Made by a program: the position numbers and the translations under genes. This document shows, piece by piece, positions 16,649 through 25,544 of a stretch of DNA of 32,184 nucleotides. The notes below the pieces were generated by a model, which ran no database searches, had not been told where the DNA came from, and saw only the letters and a program-made list of their open reading frames with translations. The DNA is taken from the NCBI GenBank assembly GCA_001689515.1, contig LUJR01000003.1:1-32184 (forward strand), given 5' to 3'. The DNA is from Bacteroidales bacterium M7 (lineage in GTDB: Bacteria > Bacteroidota > Bacteroidia > Bacteroidales > Muribaculaceae). Position 1 is the stretch's first letter. Each line of letters begins with the position of its first letter.

Positions 16649-17077
16649 TTATGGCTGAAATCCCGGAGGGAGGGGTCTGCCAGTGGCTTTGCGGCGGCGC
16701 ACAAGTATGTCAACAAATGACTTGGGAAGGACTACATTGTACAGGTCAAGGGCGCGGTCAAACAGTGGCGCTATCTCTTCATCGGAGAAGCCTGCTATGC
16801 CACAACCTATGCGTGTGACAAGGAAGGTATTCTGATCCCACTCATAAGCAAGGTCAAGAAAATCGTCAACATAGGGACGGATGGTGTCTACGCCGCCCTG
16901 CATCGTCGGGATGGCGTATGACTGTCCCTGGATGCCAACACCCTGTCCCATGACGGCTCCGAAGCGTTCGTGTGCCACGCGGGCTGCACCTCCATAGTGC
17001 ATCCCCTCGAGGTTGCTGCCAAATACGAATATTTCGTCTGGCTCCAGTTTTGTGATATTCTCAGGTGTGTATCTCAT
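16649..17077 (-). CDS. Macro-domain-like protein of the A1S_2505 type
   Basis: This 142-residue protein begins MRYTPENITKLEPDEIFVFG. The pattern FGSNLEGMHYGGAARVAHERFGA, GQGVGIQGQSYAIPTM and TRIGCGIAGF (split here into parts) resembles the small proteins annotated as A1S_2505-like phage non-structural proteins, which look like macro (ADP-ribose-binding) domains. The start at 17077 is chosen over 17158 because the extra 27 residues lie inside sufS and are low-complexity. It follows sufS by 4 bp and is therefore probably transcribed with the suf operon. A role in ADP-ribose or nucleotide metabolism is only inferred. Confidence 0.75.
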   Translation of the reverse strand: MRYTPENITKLEPDEIFVFGSNLEGMHYGGAARVAHERFGAVMGQGVGIQGQSYAIPTMQGGVDTIRPYVDDFLDLAYEWDQNTFLVTRIGCGIAGFSDEEIAPLFDRALDLYNVVLPKSFVDILVRRRKATGRPLPPGFQP

Positions 17078-17081
17078 AGCA

Positions 17082-18296
17082 TCAGGAGAGCATCGGGATG
17101 ATGCGGTGGAGGGCTGCGAGGAACGTGTCGGCTTCGGCGCGGGTGTTGTAGAGGGCAAATGATGCGCGGACGCAGCCTTCGATGCCGAGGGTGTGCATCA
17201 GCGGTTGGGCGCAGTGGTGGCCTGTACGCACGGCTATTCCGAGTTTGTCAAGCAGCATGCCCATGTCGTAGTGGTGGATGTTGCCAACTAAGAAAGATAT
17301 TATCGGGGCTTTCCCTGGGGCGGTGCCGAAAATGCGCATCCCGGGGATTTCGAGCATCTTGGCGGTGGTGTAGTCAAGCAGTTCGGTCTCGTGGGCTTCG
17401 ATGCGCTCCTGTCCGATGCCTTCGAGGTAGTCGATGGCAGAGTGGAATGCCGAGATGTCAACGAAGTCGGGGGTCCCAGCCTCAAATTTAAACGGCAGCG
17501 CGGCAAAGGTGGTCTTCTCAAATGAAACATGACCTATCATCTCGCCGCCGCCTTGATAGGGAGGCATCTTTTCAAGCCATTTCTCTTTGCCGTAGAGCAC
17601 ACCCACGCCGGCAGGTCCATACATCTTGTGGCTTGAGAATACGTAGAAGTCCGCATCAAGTGCCTGCACGTCCACTTTCATGTGTCCTATGGCTTGTGCA
17701 CCGTCAATCAACACAGGTACACCGTGGCTGTGAGCCATCTCTATGATTTCCTTGACCGGGTTGACGGTGCCGAGCACATTGCTGATGTGGCAGAGGCTCA
17801 CCAAGCGAGTGCGTTCATTGAATGCCTTGCTCAGAGCTTCCATATCGAGAGAGCCGTCGGGATTGATGCCGATGGGCATGAGGGTGACATCCTTGGTGCG
17901 CTGGAGCAGTTGCCAGGGGACTATGTTGGCATGATGCTCCATGACGGTCAGTATGATTTCCGCACCGTCCTCCAAGAGGCTGCCAAACGATGATGCCACA
18001 AGGTTGATGCTCTCGGTGGTGCCTCGCGTGAAGATTATCTCATCGGTAGAGGCTGCATTGATAAAGGCTCTGACCCTCTCGCGTGTCGCTTCCTGGAGGT
18101 CTGTAGCCTCCTGGCTGAGGGTGTGCACACCGCGGTGCACGTTGGCTTTGGTGTGGTAGTACATGTTGTCAATCGCCTCTACCACTTGGCGCGGAGTCTG
18201 GGTGGTTGCGGTGTTGTCAAGGTACACCAATGGGTAACCCGAGACCTTGCGCTCGAGTATCGGAAATTCCTTGCGGTAGGCGGCTGTGTCAAACAT
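17082..18296 (-). CDS. sufS: Cysteine desulfurase, SUF system
   Basis: This 404-residue PLP enzyme removes sulphur from cysteine as a persulphide for iron-sulphur cluster assembly. The PLP lysine is K224 (FYVFSSHKMYGPAGVG) and the active-site cysteine C362 (RTGHHCAQPLMHTLGIEG), the short-loop arrangement of group II (SufS) desulfurases. The length is typical. It lies 17 bp after sufD. No sufE or sufU gene is seen in the operon, so its sulphur acceptor, if used, must be encoded elsewhere. Confidence 0.96.
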   Translation of the reverse strand: MFDTAAYRKEFPILERKVSGYPLVYLDNTATTQTPRQVVEAIDNMYYHTKANVHRGVHTLSQEATDLQEATRERVRAFINAASTDEIIFTRGTTESINLVASSFGSLLEDGAEIILTVMEHHANIVPWQLLQRTKDVTLMPIGINPDGSLDMEALSKAFNERTRLVSLCHISNVLGTVNPVKEIIEMAHSHGVPVLIDGAQAIGHMKVDVQALDADFYVFSSHKMYGPAGVGVLYGKEKWLEKMPPYQGGGEMIGHVSFEKTTFAALPFKFEAGTPDFVDISAFHSAIDYLEGIGQERIEAHETELLDYTTAKMLEIPGMRIFGTAPGKAPIISFLVGNIHHYDMGMLLDKLGIAVRTGHHCAQPLMHTLGIEGCVRASFALYNTRAEADTFLAALHRIIPMLS

Positions 18297-18313
18297 GTCT
18301 GTAGTGTGTCGTA

Positions 18314-19663
18314 TTAGTTGTCGGTAGGTTCGGAACAGCGGCGGCAGGTGGCAGCCTGTCCGCTGAAACGCATCTCTACAAGATGGCGCAGACGGTCACG
18401 CAATGATTCGAGGCCTACGGTGTCGATTACATCTGCCATGAATGCCTGCATAAGCATCACGCGAGCCTCAGCGGCTGGTATGCCTCGTGAACGCATATAG
18501 AATAGAGCCTCCTCGTTGAGTTGCCCAATGGTAGCTCCGTGGCTACACTTGACCTCATCGTTGTATATCTCCAAGCGCGGTTTGGAGTGCATGCGCGCTT
18601 CGGCGGTGGCAAGCACATTGCGGTTGCTTTGGTAAGCCACAGTGAAAGGAGCTTCTGGCGTGACCACGATGCCTCCGTCAAATACACCCTCCGAGGTGCC
18701 TCCCATGACATAGCGGAACACCTGGTTGCTGTGACATCGGGCTACGCGGTGGTTGATGGCTGTGTTGCAGTCTATATGTTCGCGGTCCATGCCTATTGCC
18801 ATGCCGGTCAGAAGCGACTCGGCATGCTCGCCGATGAGATCGACGGTAAATTCGTTGCGCGTCACTCCGGCAGCCAGGGCTGCGTAGTGGTGGTTGAGGC
18901 GCGAGTTCTCGTGTTGCTTGACGTAGGTCTGCGCATAGCGTGAGGTGCGGAGCGATGCTTCTTCAAGCGTGTATAGTCCGAGTGAGGCATCTCGTCCGAG
19001 GCTTATTTCTGAGACTTGCGATGCGAGATACTGCTGGGTGTCGTCCTGGGTGTGGTCACATACCACCACATCGGCTTTGGCTCCGTCCTCGAGTATGATG
19101 AGCAGACGGCGTGCTGCCATCAGTGGGGTGGGGGAGCTGAATATGTTGACCAACTGGAGCGGTTTTGCCAGTTCTACGTGCTCGGGTACGTATATGACCA
19201 CGCCGTCCTGCATCAGGAGCGTGTTGAGTGCCACGCCGCTGTCGGTCTGCGGAGCTATCTTGCTGAGGTATTTCTCTATGATGTCAGGGCGTTCGGTGGC
19301 TACCTTTCGGAGTGAATCGAATATGACACCTTGGGGCAGACGGTTGACAAGCGTGGATGTCGGAGTGAAGAAATCGTTGACCACTATGCCCATCAGGGTC
19401 GACAGGTTGGGTAGATTGCAAGCAAAGGTGGCAGCGATGTCTACAGGTATGTTGACACGTGCGATGTTGACACCGTAGTCAGGGGCAAACATCTGTTCGA
19501 CCGATGTATATTGGCTGCGCTCGTCACAGGTGTCGGGCAGACGCGCTCCCTCGAGAGTCTTGAGGGATGCAGGGCGCATCGCGTTGAGCACGTGTGCGCT
19601 GCCTCGGTCAAGGGCTTCGTGGTTGTCGCGGTAGAGGTCTATGTATTGCTGGAGACTGCTCAT
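18314..19663 (-). CDS. sufD: Fe-S cluster assembly protein SufD
   Basis: This 449-residue SufB/SufD-family beta-helix protein joins SufB and SufC to form the SufBC2D scaffold. Conserved family segments are visible in the C-terminal half (for example NEFTVDLIGEHAESLLTGMA and KPRLEIYNDEVKCSHGATIG, with its conserved Cys-Ser-His-Gly). The C-terminus has a small cysteine pair (CRRCSE). It begins 8 bp after the sufC stop and ends 17 bp before sufS, which indicates tight co-expression. Confidence 0.95.
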   Translation of the reverse strand: MSSLQQYIDLYRDNHEALDRGSAHVLNAMRPASLKTLEGARLPDTCDERSQYTSVEQMFAPDYGVNIARVNIPVDIAATFACNLPNLSTLMGIVVNDFFTPTSTLVNRLPQGVIFDSLRKVATERPDIIEKYLSKIAPQTDSGVALNTLLMQDGVVIYVPEHVELAKPLQLVNIFSSPTPLMAARRLLIILEDGAKADVVVCDHTQDDTQQYLASQVSEISLGRDASLGLYTLEEASLRTSRYAQTYVKQHENSRLNHHYAALAAGVTRNEFTVDLIGEHAESLLTGMAIGMDREHIDCNTAINHRVARCHSNQVFRYVMGGTSEGVFDGGIVVTPEAPFTVAYQSNRNVLATAEARMHSKPRLEIYNDEVKCSHGATIGQLNEEALFYMRSRGIPAAEARVMLMQAFMADVIDTVGLESLRDRLRHLVEMRFSGQAATCRRCSEPTDN

Positions 19664-19671
19664 GGTCGTAA

Positions 19672-20433
<762 letters not shown>

Positions 20434-20480
20434 ATCGTTGTCTGTATATTCCGTTGTAGTTATCGTTATCCCTCTCCATT

Positions 20481-20570
20481 GTAGGGACATGCCGTGGCAT
20501 GTCCGCTCTCCGACGATGAGGTTTAAATATTCGTATGTCATGTTTCGGACATGCCACGGCATGTACCTAC
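20481..20570. repeat. Paired palindromic repeat inside the suf operon, locus B
   Basis: Unit one (20481-20506) has GTAGGG, the core with central GT, then CGC. Unit two (20546-20570) is the reverse complement type with central AC and one substitution in the right arm (GGCATGTAC instead of GGCATGTCC). The spacer is 39 bp. The pair fills the sufB-sufC gap in an operon whose other suf junctions are 4-17 bp, so it would form hairpins within the polycistronic mRNA. Confidence 0.9.
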
Positions 20571-20585
20571 AAAGCTAAAGAAGCA

Positions 20586-22091
20586 TCAGCCGACGGAGCC
20601 TTCGAGGGTTACGGCGAGGAGCTTCTGAGCCTCGACAGCAAACTCCATGGGGAGCTTGTTCATGACCTCTTTGGCGTAGCCGTTGACTATCAGGGCTACG
20701 GCATCTTCGGTGGAGATGCCGCGCTGGTTGCAATAGAAGATTTGGTCTTCGGAGATTTTGGAGGTGGTGGCTTCGTGTTCCACTACGCTTGAGTCGTTGA
20801 GCACGTCAATGTAGGGGAACGTGTGGGCACCACATGTAGAGCTTAGCAGCAGTGAGTCGCACTGGGTGTAGTTGCGGCAGCCGGTTGCTTTAGGAGCTAC
20901 CTTGACCAGTCCGCGGTAGGAGTTTTGCGAGTGCCCGGCGGAGATGCCCTTGCTGACTATGGTGGAGCGGGAATTTTTGCCGAGATGTATCATCTTGGTG
21001 CCTGTGTCGGCTTGCTGGTAGTTGTTGGTGACCGCCACGCTATAGAATTCGCTGACGCTCGACTCCCCCTTGAGTATCGTGGAGGGGTACTTCCACGTGA
21101 TGGCAGAACCGGTCTCGACCTGCGTCCACGAGAGTTTACTATTGTCACCGCGGCAGAGTCCGCGTTTGGTGACGAAATTGTAGATGCCTCCCTTGCCGTC
21201 CTTGTCGCCTGCCCACCAGTTTTGCACGGTAGAGTATTTGACTTCGGCTCGGTGCTCGATGATGATTTCGACGATGGCAGCGTGAAGCTGATTCTCGTCA
21301 CGCATCGGGGCTGTGCAGCCCTCGAGATAGCTGACGTAGCTGTCATCGTCAGCCACAATCAGGGTGCGTTCGAACTGACCTGTACCGGCGGCGTTGATGC
21401 GGAAGTAGGTCGATAGCTCCATGGGGCAGCGGACACCCTTGGGAATGTACACAAACGACCCATCGGAGAATACTGCCGAGTTCAGTGCGGCGAAATAGTT
21501 GTCGGTTGGGGGTACTACCGTGCCGAGATACTTCTTGACCAAATCGGGATAATCGCGCACCGCTTCGCTGAACGAGCAGAAGATGATGCCTAACTCTGCC
21601 AGCTTCTCGCGGTGGGTGGTCTTGACACTTACAGAGTCCATGACCGCATCTACTGCCATGCCGGTAAGCGCGGCGCGTTCTTCAAGGGGTATGCCGAGCT
21701 TGTCAAAGGTTTTGATAAGCTCTGGATCCACATCGTCCATCGATTTCGGACCGTCCTTCTTTTTGGGCGCAGCGAAGTAGCTGATGGCTTGGTAATCGAT
21801 AGGGGGGATGTCGAGATGTGCCCATGTCGGCATCTTCATCGTCAGCCACTTGCGGTAAGCCTTCAGACGGAACTCCAGCAGCCACTCCGGCTCCTCTTTC
21901 TTGGCAGAAATGAGGCGGATGACATCCTCGCTCAGTCCCACGGGAATGATGTCGGTATCTATATCTGACGTGAAGCCGTATTTGTATTCGCTCCCGGTGA
22001 CCTCATGGATGATGTCGTCGGGATGTTCAGCCTTGTTCTGGCTGTTGTCAGGCTTCTTGTCTAAGTTTTCTTTATCTAATTCTTTGTCCAT
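20586..22091 (-). CDS. sufB: Fe-S cluster assembly protein SufB
   Basis: This 501-residue scaffold subunit of the SufBC2D complex has the hallmark segments GSFVYIPKGVRCPMELSTYF, RTLIVADDDSYVSYLEGC, AEVKYSTVQNWW and SYRGLVKVAPKATGCRNYTQCDSLLL. The start at 22091 (MDKELDKENLDKK) is chosen. The upstream in-frame extension to 22250 overlaps cvpA and is not family-like. The first roughly 25 residues are an unusually charged Lys/Asp/Asn-rich extension before the conserved HEVTGSEYKYGF. It is the first suf gene, 35 bp downstream of cvpA. Confidence 0.96.
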   Translation of the reverse strand: MDKELDKENLDKKPDNSQNKAEHPDDIIHEVTGSEYKYGFTSDIDTDIIPVGLSEDVIRLISAKKEEPEWLLEFRLKAYRKWLTMKMPTWAHLDIPPIDYQAISYFAAPKKKDGPKSMDDVDPELIKTFDKLGIPLEERAALTGMAVDAVMDSVSVKTTHREKLAELGIIFCSFSEAVRDYPDLVKKYLGTVVPPTDNYFAALNSAVFSDGSFVYIPKGVRCPMELSTYFRINAAGTGQFERTLIVADDDSYVSYLEGCTAPMRDENQLHAAIVEIIIEHRAEVKYSTVQNWWAGDKDGKGGIYNFVTKRGLCRGDNSKLSWTQVETGSAITWKYPSTILKGESSVSEFYSVAVTNNYQQADTGTKMIHLGKNSRSTIVSKGISAGHSQNSYRGLVKVAPKATGCRNYTQCDSLLLSSTCGAHTFPYIDVLNDSSVVEHEATTSKISEDQIFYCNQRGISTEDAVALIVNGYAKEVMNKLPMEFAVEAQKLLAVTLEGSVG

Positions 22092-22126
22092 CTTCCTTGT
22101 AAGGGTTAACAGGAATATAACGCATG

Positions 22127-22567
22127 TCAGTGACTCAAAGTTGACAGGCAGCCCATCAGCCATGGTCCTAACGCTATGACTTTCTGCGCCCACACATCGC
22201 CTATCCATGCCGTCTCGGGCGTAGAGGTCATGGAGCGGAGCCATATCCACAGGTTCATCAGCAGGCTCAGCCCTGTCATATATTCCACAGCCACGAAAGT
22301 CGCGCCTGCCAGGCGGTCAAGCGGCTTTAGAAATGTCATCTTGACCATCTTGTGGATGACTGACGACAGCAGCATAACCAGGATGTATGCTACGGCAAAA
22401 ATCAGTATATTGGTCGGGATGCTCTGCCCGCTGCCGATGGTGTGGCATGCCAGCACAGCCACCACGATGGCAGCCACGCTGCCGAGGCTGCGTGTGATGC
22501 CGCGCGAGAAGCCCACAGCGAGCCCTCCGAGCAGCACGATCACAATGACGATATCAATAAAAGTCAT
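22127..22567 (-). CDS. CvpA family membrane protein
   Basis: This 146-residue protein has four hydrophobic helices (about 3-20, 26-43, 54-72 and 88-112), and its N-terminus MTFIDIVIVIVLLGGLAVGFSRG is typical of the CvpA (colicin V production) family in the cytoplasmic membrane. The molecular role of CvpA is poorly defined. It ends 35 bp before sufB and is probably co-transcribed with the suf genes; the methyltransferase gene ends 44 bp upstream. On the minus strand TAACTTTG (22582-22575) lies just before its ATG and could be a -7 box, though it would leave almost no leader. Confidence 0.85.
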   Translation of the reverse strand: MTFIDIVIVIVLLGGLAVGFSRGITRSLGSVAAIVVAVLACHTIGSGQSIPTNILIFAVAYILVMLLSSVIHKMVKMTFLKPLDRLAGATFVAVEYMTGLSLLMNLWIWLRSMTSTPETAWIGDVWAQKVIALGPWLMGCLSTLSH

Positions 22568-22611
22568 AACACTGCAAAGTTACTCATTTTTGCTCAAACA
22601 TAGCCAGTATG

Positions 22612-23949
22612 TCACTGGATGCGTTGCAGCAACTGCAAGCCTATGCGCTCAACTATACCAGTGACAAGAGCATTGCCCATTAGAAATGCCCGTCGCATGG
22701 CTGACGCTCCATCGGTGTGGTTGTCAGGAAACATGTTGAGACGTTCGAGTTCAACTGGCGTCAGGCGTCGGTAACGGCCGCTTGGCGTGAGTACGACGTG
22801 CTTGAATCGTGATGGCGATGCGCCTCCTTCGCCGGTTATGATGGTACGTGAAGGTTTATCAATGCTATCGGGAAATGCCATGGCACCTTCGGAATAATTG
22901 TATTCAAACCCCGTTGTTTTATTGACGCGCTTTTCCGATTTGCCTCCTTTAGCGTATCGCCACCTTTCTATATCCATATCGCTGATGAAGAAATCGTTTG
23001 GAACTTCTGACTCGTCTACAAGGATGTCTCCAAGGGTTACCGCACGCCCATCGTAAGAAGGTGTCGTAGCAACTGTGTAGACGGTATGGTCAATGATTAT
23101 ACCGGAATTTTTAAATGGGGAGGTCGATTTTCCTTTGTTGAAATTCAAAGAGACCTCAGACAGATTGCTGTCAATGGTAAACACTGTTGGCTGAATGTTG
23201 GTGTCATTGACAGGAAATGCCTTTGCCATCACTCCGTTATTATAAATCCATTCGGAAGGGGATTTGATTTCTTTCGCTATAGGTGTGTCGTTTTTGCATG
23301 CGAACATATACGTCCGCCTCCTCCGCTGAGGCATCCCGTATTCGGCAGCATTGATTACACGCCATTCTACCAGATAGCCCAGATTAGCCAACGATGATAG
23401 TATTATGGCAAAATCCCGTCCTCGCTGCAAGGCGGGAGATCCAAGCAGTCGATCCACATTTTCCAGCATCAGATAGTCCGGTGGATTTGGATGGTCGCGT
23501 AAAATTCTGTGGATTTGCCACCATAATACACCTTTTTTCCCTTCGATACCTCCAGAGTTCTTAAGGGTCGTAGCCACAGAATAATCCTGACATGGGAAAC
23601 CTCCGACCAATAGGTTGGCAGCCGGAATTTCTGATACATCGACCATGTTGATGTCTGTGTTGGAGTGTCCTTCCACACCAAACTGCCGACAATAGATCAT
23701 AGAAGCATCTTGTCGTTTGGTCGATGGTTCCCATTGATTGCTCCAGACTGTCTTATAGCGCGAAGAAGCCCGTTCAAGTCCGATGCGGAAACCGCCTACT
23801 CCGGCAAACAGTTCGATTACTCTTATGTCATGTGGCGAAGTTTCTGTGGAAGCATCGTAAAAAAGAGATGTTTCTTTGCAGTCATGGCTATAGGCTGCCA
23901 AAGGCTCGCACAGACAATGATTATGATTGTTGTCCGACTGGTTATACAT
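22612..23949 (-). CDS. DNA (cytosine-5-)-methyltransferase of a type II R-M system
   Basis: This 445-residue C5-cytosine methyltransferase has motif I VIELFAGVGGFRIGLERA (about 44-61), motif IV with the catalytic Cys120 (GGFPCQDYSVA), motif VI ENV (163-165), motif VIII QRRRRTYMF (about 208-216), then a variable target-recognition region (about 220-390). It ends with motifs IX-X (RRLTPVELERLNMFPDNH, MGNALVTGIVERIG). It protects DNA from the endonuclease encoded immediately upstream: the endonuclease TAA and this ATG share one base (TAATG, 23949). By partnership with a Sau3AI-like enzyme the target is likely GATC, but this is inference. Base composition is visibly AT-richer than the flanking suf and bio genes. 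Confidence 0.95.
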   Translation of the reverse strand: MYNQSDNNHNHCLCEPLAAYSHDCKETSLFYDASTETSPHDIRVIELFAGVGGFRIGLERASSRYKTVWSNQWEPSTKRQDASMIYCRQFGVEGHSNTDINMVDVSEIPAANLLVGGFPCQDYSVATTLKNSGGIEGKKGVLWWQIHRILRDHPNPPDYLMLENVDRLLGSPALQRGRDFAIILSSLANLGYLVEWRVINAAEYGMPQRRRRTYMFACKNDTPIAKEIKSPSEWIYNNGVMAKAFPVNDTNIQPTVFTIDSNLSEVSLNFNKGKSTSPFKNSGIIIDHTVYTVATTPSYDGRAVTLGDILVDESEVPNDFFISDMDIERWRYAKGGKSEKRVNKTTGFEYNYSEGAMAFPDSIDKPSRTIITGEGGASPSRFKHVVLTPSGRYRRLTPVELERLNMFPDNHTDGASAMRRAFLMGNALVTGIVERIGLQLLQRIQ

Positions 23950-25403
23950 TACAAGTGTTTATCAATTATTTGTTTAACGAAGTCAGCATTGAACCAATAG
24001 CAGTATTTTTCAGCTAGGCCACCATGAGGATTGGGTGTCAGCTGTGCTTTGTTCTTTCCTTTCGGTCTGACATGGAACGAGTGGTTGTCAGCAATGTTCC
24101 AAAATGCGTCCAGATGTATATTGTTGTCTAAGACATTTTTACGTATGTGCATCCAGTACTTATGTGCCAATTCCAAGTCAGATTTACCCATAGTCCAGAA
24201 AAACACCTTGTCCAAGATATACGATTGTTCCGTAATATCAGTATTGGTTTTGTTATTATGGACTGTTATGGTTTGATCTTTGACTGGTGTAAAGACAACA
24301 AACAGGAATCGGTTTGTGAATAATTCATACGCCTCAGACTCAATCCAATTGTCGTTATCAAATACTTCCTGATAGTCTATGTTTTTAAAAGACATCGCTT
24401 CTTTGGGCATTCCGTTATTGCGCAGTCTTACGGTTTTCATCATTATGCCGGATTTTATAAACTCCTCGGCGTCAGATAGCCTTTTACTCTTGCCATCAGA
24501 GGCTATTAGTGCAGCAATATCGGCATATTTGCTTTTTGATTGGTAGGGCTGTAATCCTAGGCGATTACATATTTGGATGTAATTTAGGCCCTTGAAATCG
24601 TTGAATCGGTTAAGAATTATCTGTTCAAATGACTTGGTGGATAATTCTTGGGTGCTTACCAGCTCAAAAGTTTCAGTATCAGGCTTGGTATAATTTGTGT
24701 AATGGTCGGTGCCAGATGAAGCTACATGATTGAGAAGATAGCCCATGTAGGCAGGTTTGAGGCTGAAAGCCCTTTTGTTTGCCTTTTCAGCAGAATATGG
24801 TTGTGGTTGGGGTGCGTCCCCTTTCTGTCCTTTACGGCATGCTCCGAGATAGACAGTGTCGCCTTCGGATAAGAGATGAGCTTCGCCACGGCGCACTTTG
24901 TCTGCGATGGTGTCATAGTCCCTTTTAATCAGTAGCAAATCTTTTTTCGGCAGTTGCCACAGTACTCTGAAAAGGAACTTGTAATCATATATGGGAGTTC
25001 CTGTTACGTGCAGATAGAACAGTATGAGCATCAACCGGCATTTTAAGATTAGATGTGAATCCTCAAATTCCGTATTGACAATCTCAAAATAGTCAATCAT
25101 AGTACATACCAGCCGTTCTTTGATGCGCAAAGACCCGTCGGCTTTTGATTTTATCAGTGGCGTACATTTCAATTCTAAGTTTGCATCTCCGAAATCGGCA
25201 TCACGGTTGGAATTGACATCGTATCTGAAAAACAATTCTTCGACCATCTGTCCGAGTCCTCCTTTGCCTTTCCGTTTGTTAAAAACGGCATTCTCCCCCA
25301 GTAACGAGTGTAACGAATGTCCTATTAAAAACCGACTATAGTCGTAGATTGACAAAGGGTCGGTTTTGTCAAAGCTGGTGTTTTCGTAAATTATGGGATT
25401 CAT
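23949..25403 (-). CDS. Sau3AI/MutH-type restriction endonuclease
   Basis: This 484-residue protein is similar in length to Sau3AI (about 489 residues). The N-terminal half carries the MutH/Sau3AI nuclease core: KGKGGLGQMVEE at about 45-56, then D70, E77 and K79 in RDADFGDANLELK, a D-x6-E-x-K metal-binding motif. The C-terminal half may be the second MutH-like, catalytically inactive DNA-binding domain known in Sau3AI. Sau3AI cuts before GATC; that specificity is inferred here. It is transcribed first, with the methyltransferase second and overlapping by one base, a less common order. The gene is AT-rich and the pair sits between conserved housekeeping genes, suggesting horizontal transfer. 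Confidence 0.88.
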   Translation of the reverse strand: MNPIIYENTSFDKTDPLSIYDYSRFLIGHSLHSLLGENAVFNKRKGKGGLGQMVEELFFRYDVNSNRDADFGDANLELKCTPLIKSKADGSLRIKERLVCTMIDYFEIVNTEFEDSHLILKCRLMLILFYLHVTGTPIYDYKFLFRVLWQLPKKDLLLIKRDYDTIADKVRRGEAHLLSEGDTVYLGACRKGQKGDAPQPQPYSAEKANKRAFSLKPAYMGYLLNHVASSGTDHYTNYTKPDTETFELVSTQELSTKSFEQIILNRFNDFKGLNYIQICNRLGLQPYQSKSKYADIAALIASDGKSKRLSDAEEFIKSGIMMKTVRLRNNGMPKEAMSFKNIDYQEVFDNDNWIESEAYELFTNRFLFVVFTPVKDQTITVHNNKTNTDITEQSYILDKVFFWTMGKSDLELAHKYWMHIRKNVLDNNIHLDAFWNIADNHSFHVRPKGKNKAQLTPNPHGGLAEKYCYWFNADFVKQIIDKHL

Positions 25404-25446
25404 ATTATTCTTTGGGGGTGAAATTGTACTGTCAATCTATAGCATA

Positions 25447-25454
25447 CAAATTTA
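25447..25454 (-). promoter_or_regulatory. Possible -7 box of the restriction-modification operon
   Basis: The minus strand reads TAAATTTG, matching TAnnTTTG, about 44 bp before the endonuclease ATG. No clear -33 TTTG is present at the expected distance, so this is tentative. Confidence 0.4.
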
Positions 25455-25489
25455 CGAAAAAACTTTGAGCCGAGGGTTATGAAACAGGA

Positions 25490-25524
25490 TTTGTAAACTA
25501 CGGGGTAAATGGGTAACTTTACAT
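25490..25524 (+). promoter_or_regulatory. bioA promoter overlapped by a BirA-operator-like inverted repeat
   Basis: TTTG (25490-25493), a 20-nt spacer and TAACTTTA (25514-25521, one mismatch to TAnnTTTG) form a promoter. The half-sites TGTAAA (25492-25497) and TTTACA (25518-25523) are inverted with 20 nt between them, the same half-site and the same spacing as I recall for the E. coli bio operator (TTGTAAACC-N16-GGTTTACAA). The repeat covers both promoter boxes, which would suit biotin-dependent repression by BirA. Confidence 0.55.
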
Positions 25525-25544
25525 GTACCTTAGATTGTCACATT

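Noticed and set aside
22092..22250. N-terminal extension of sufB starting at 22250
   Set aside because: It overlaps cvpA by more than 120 bases in another frame and has no SufB-like sequence; the start at 22091 is better.
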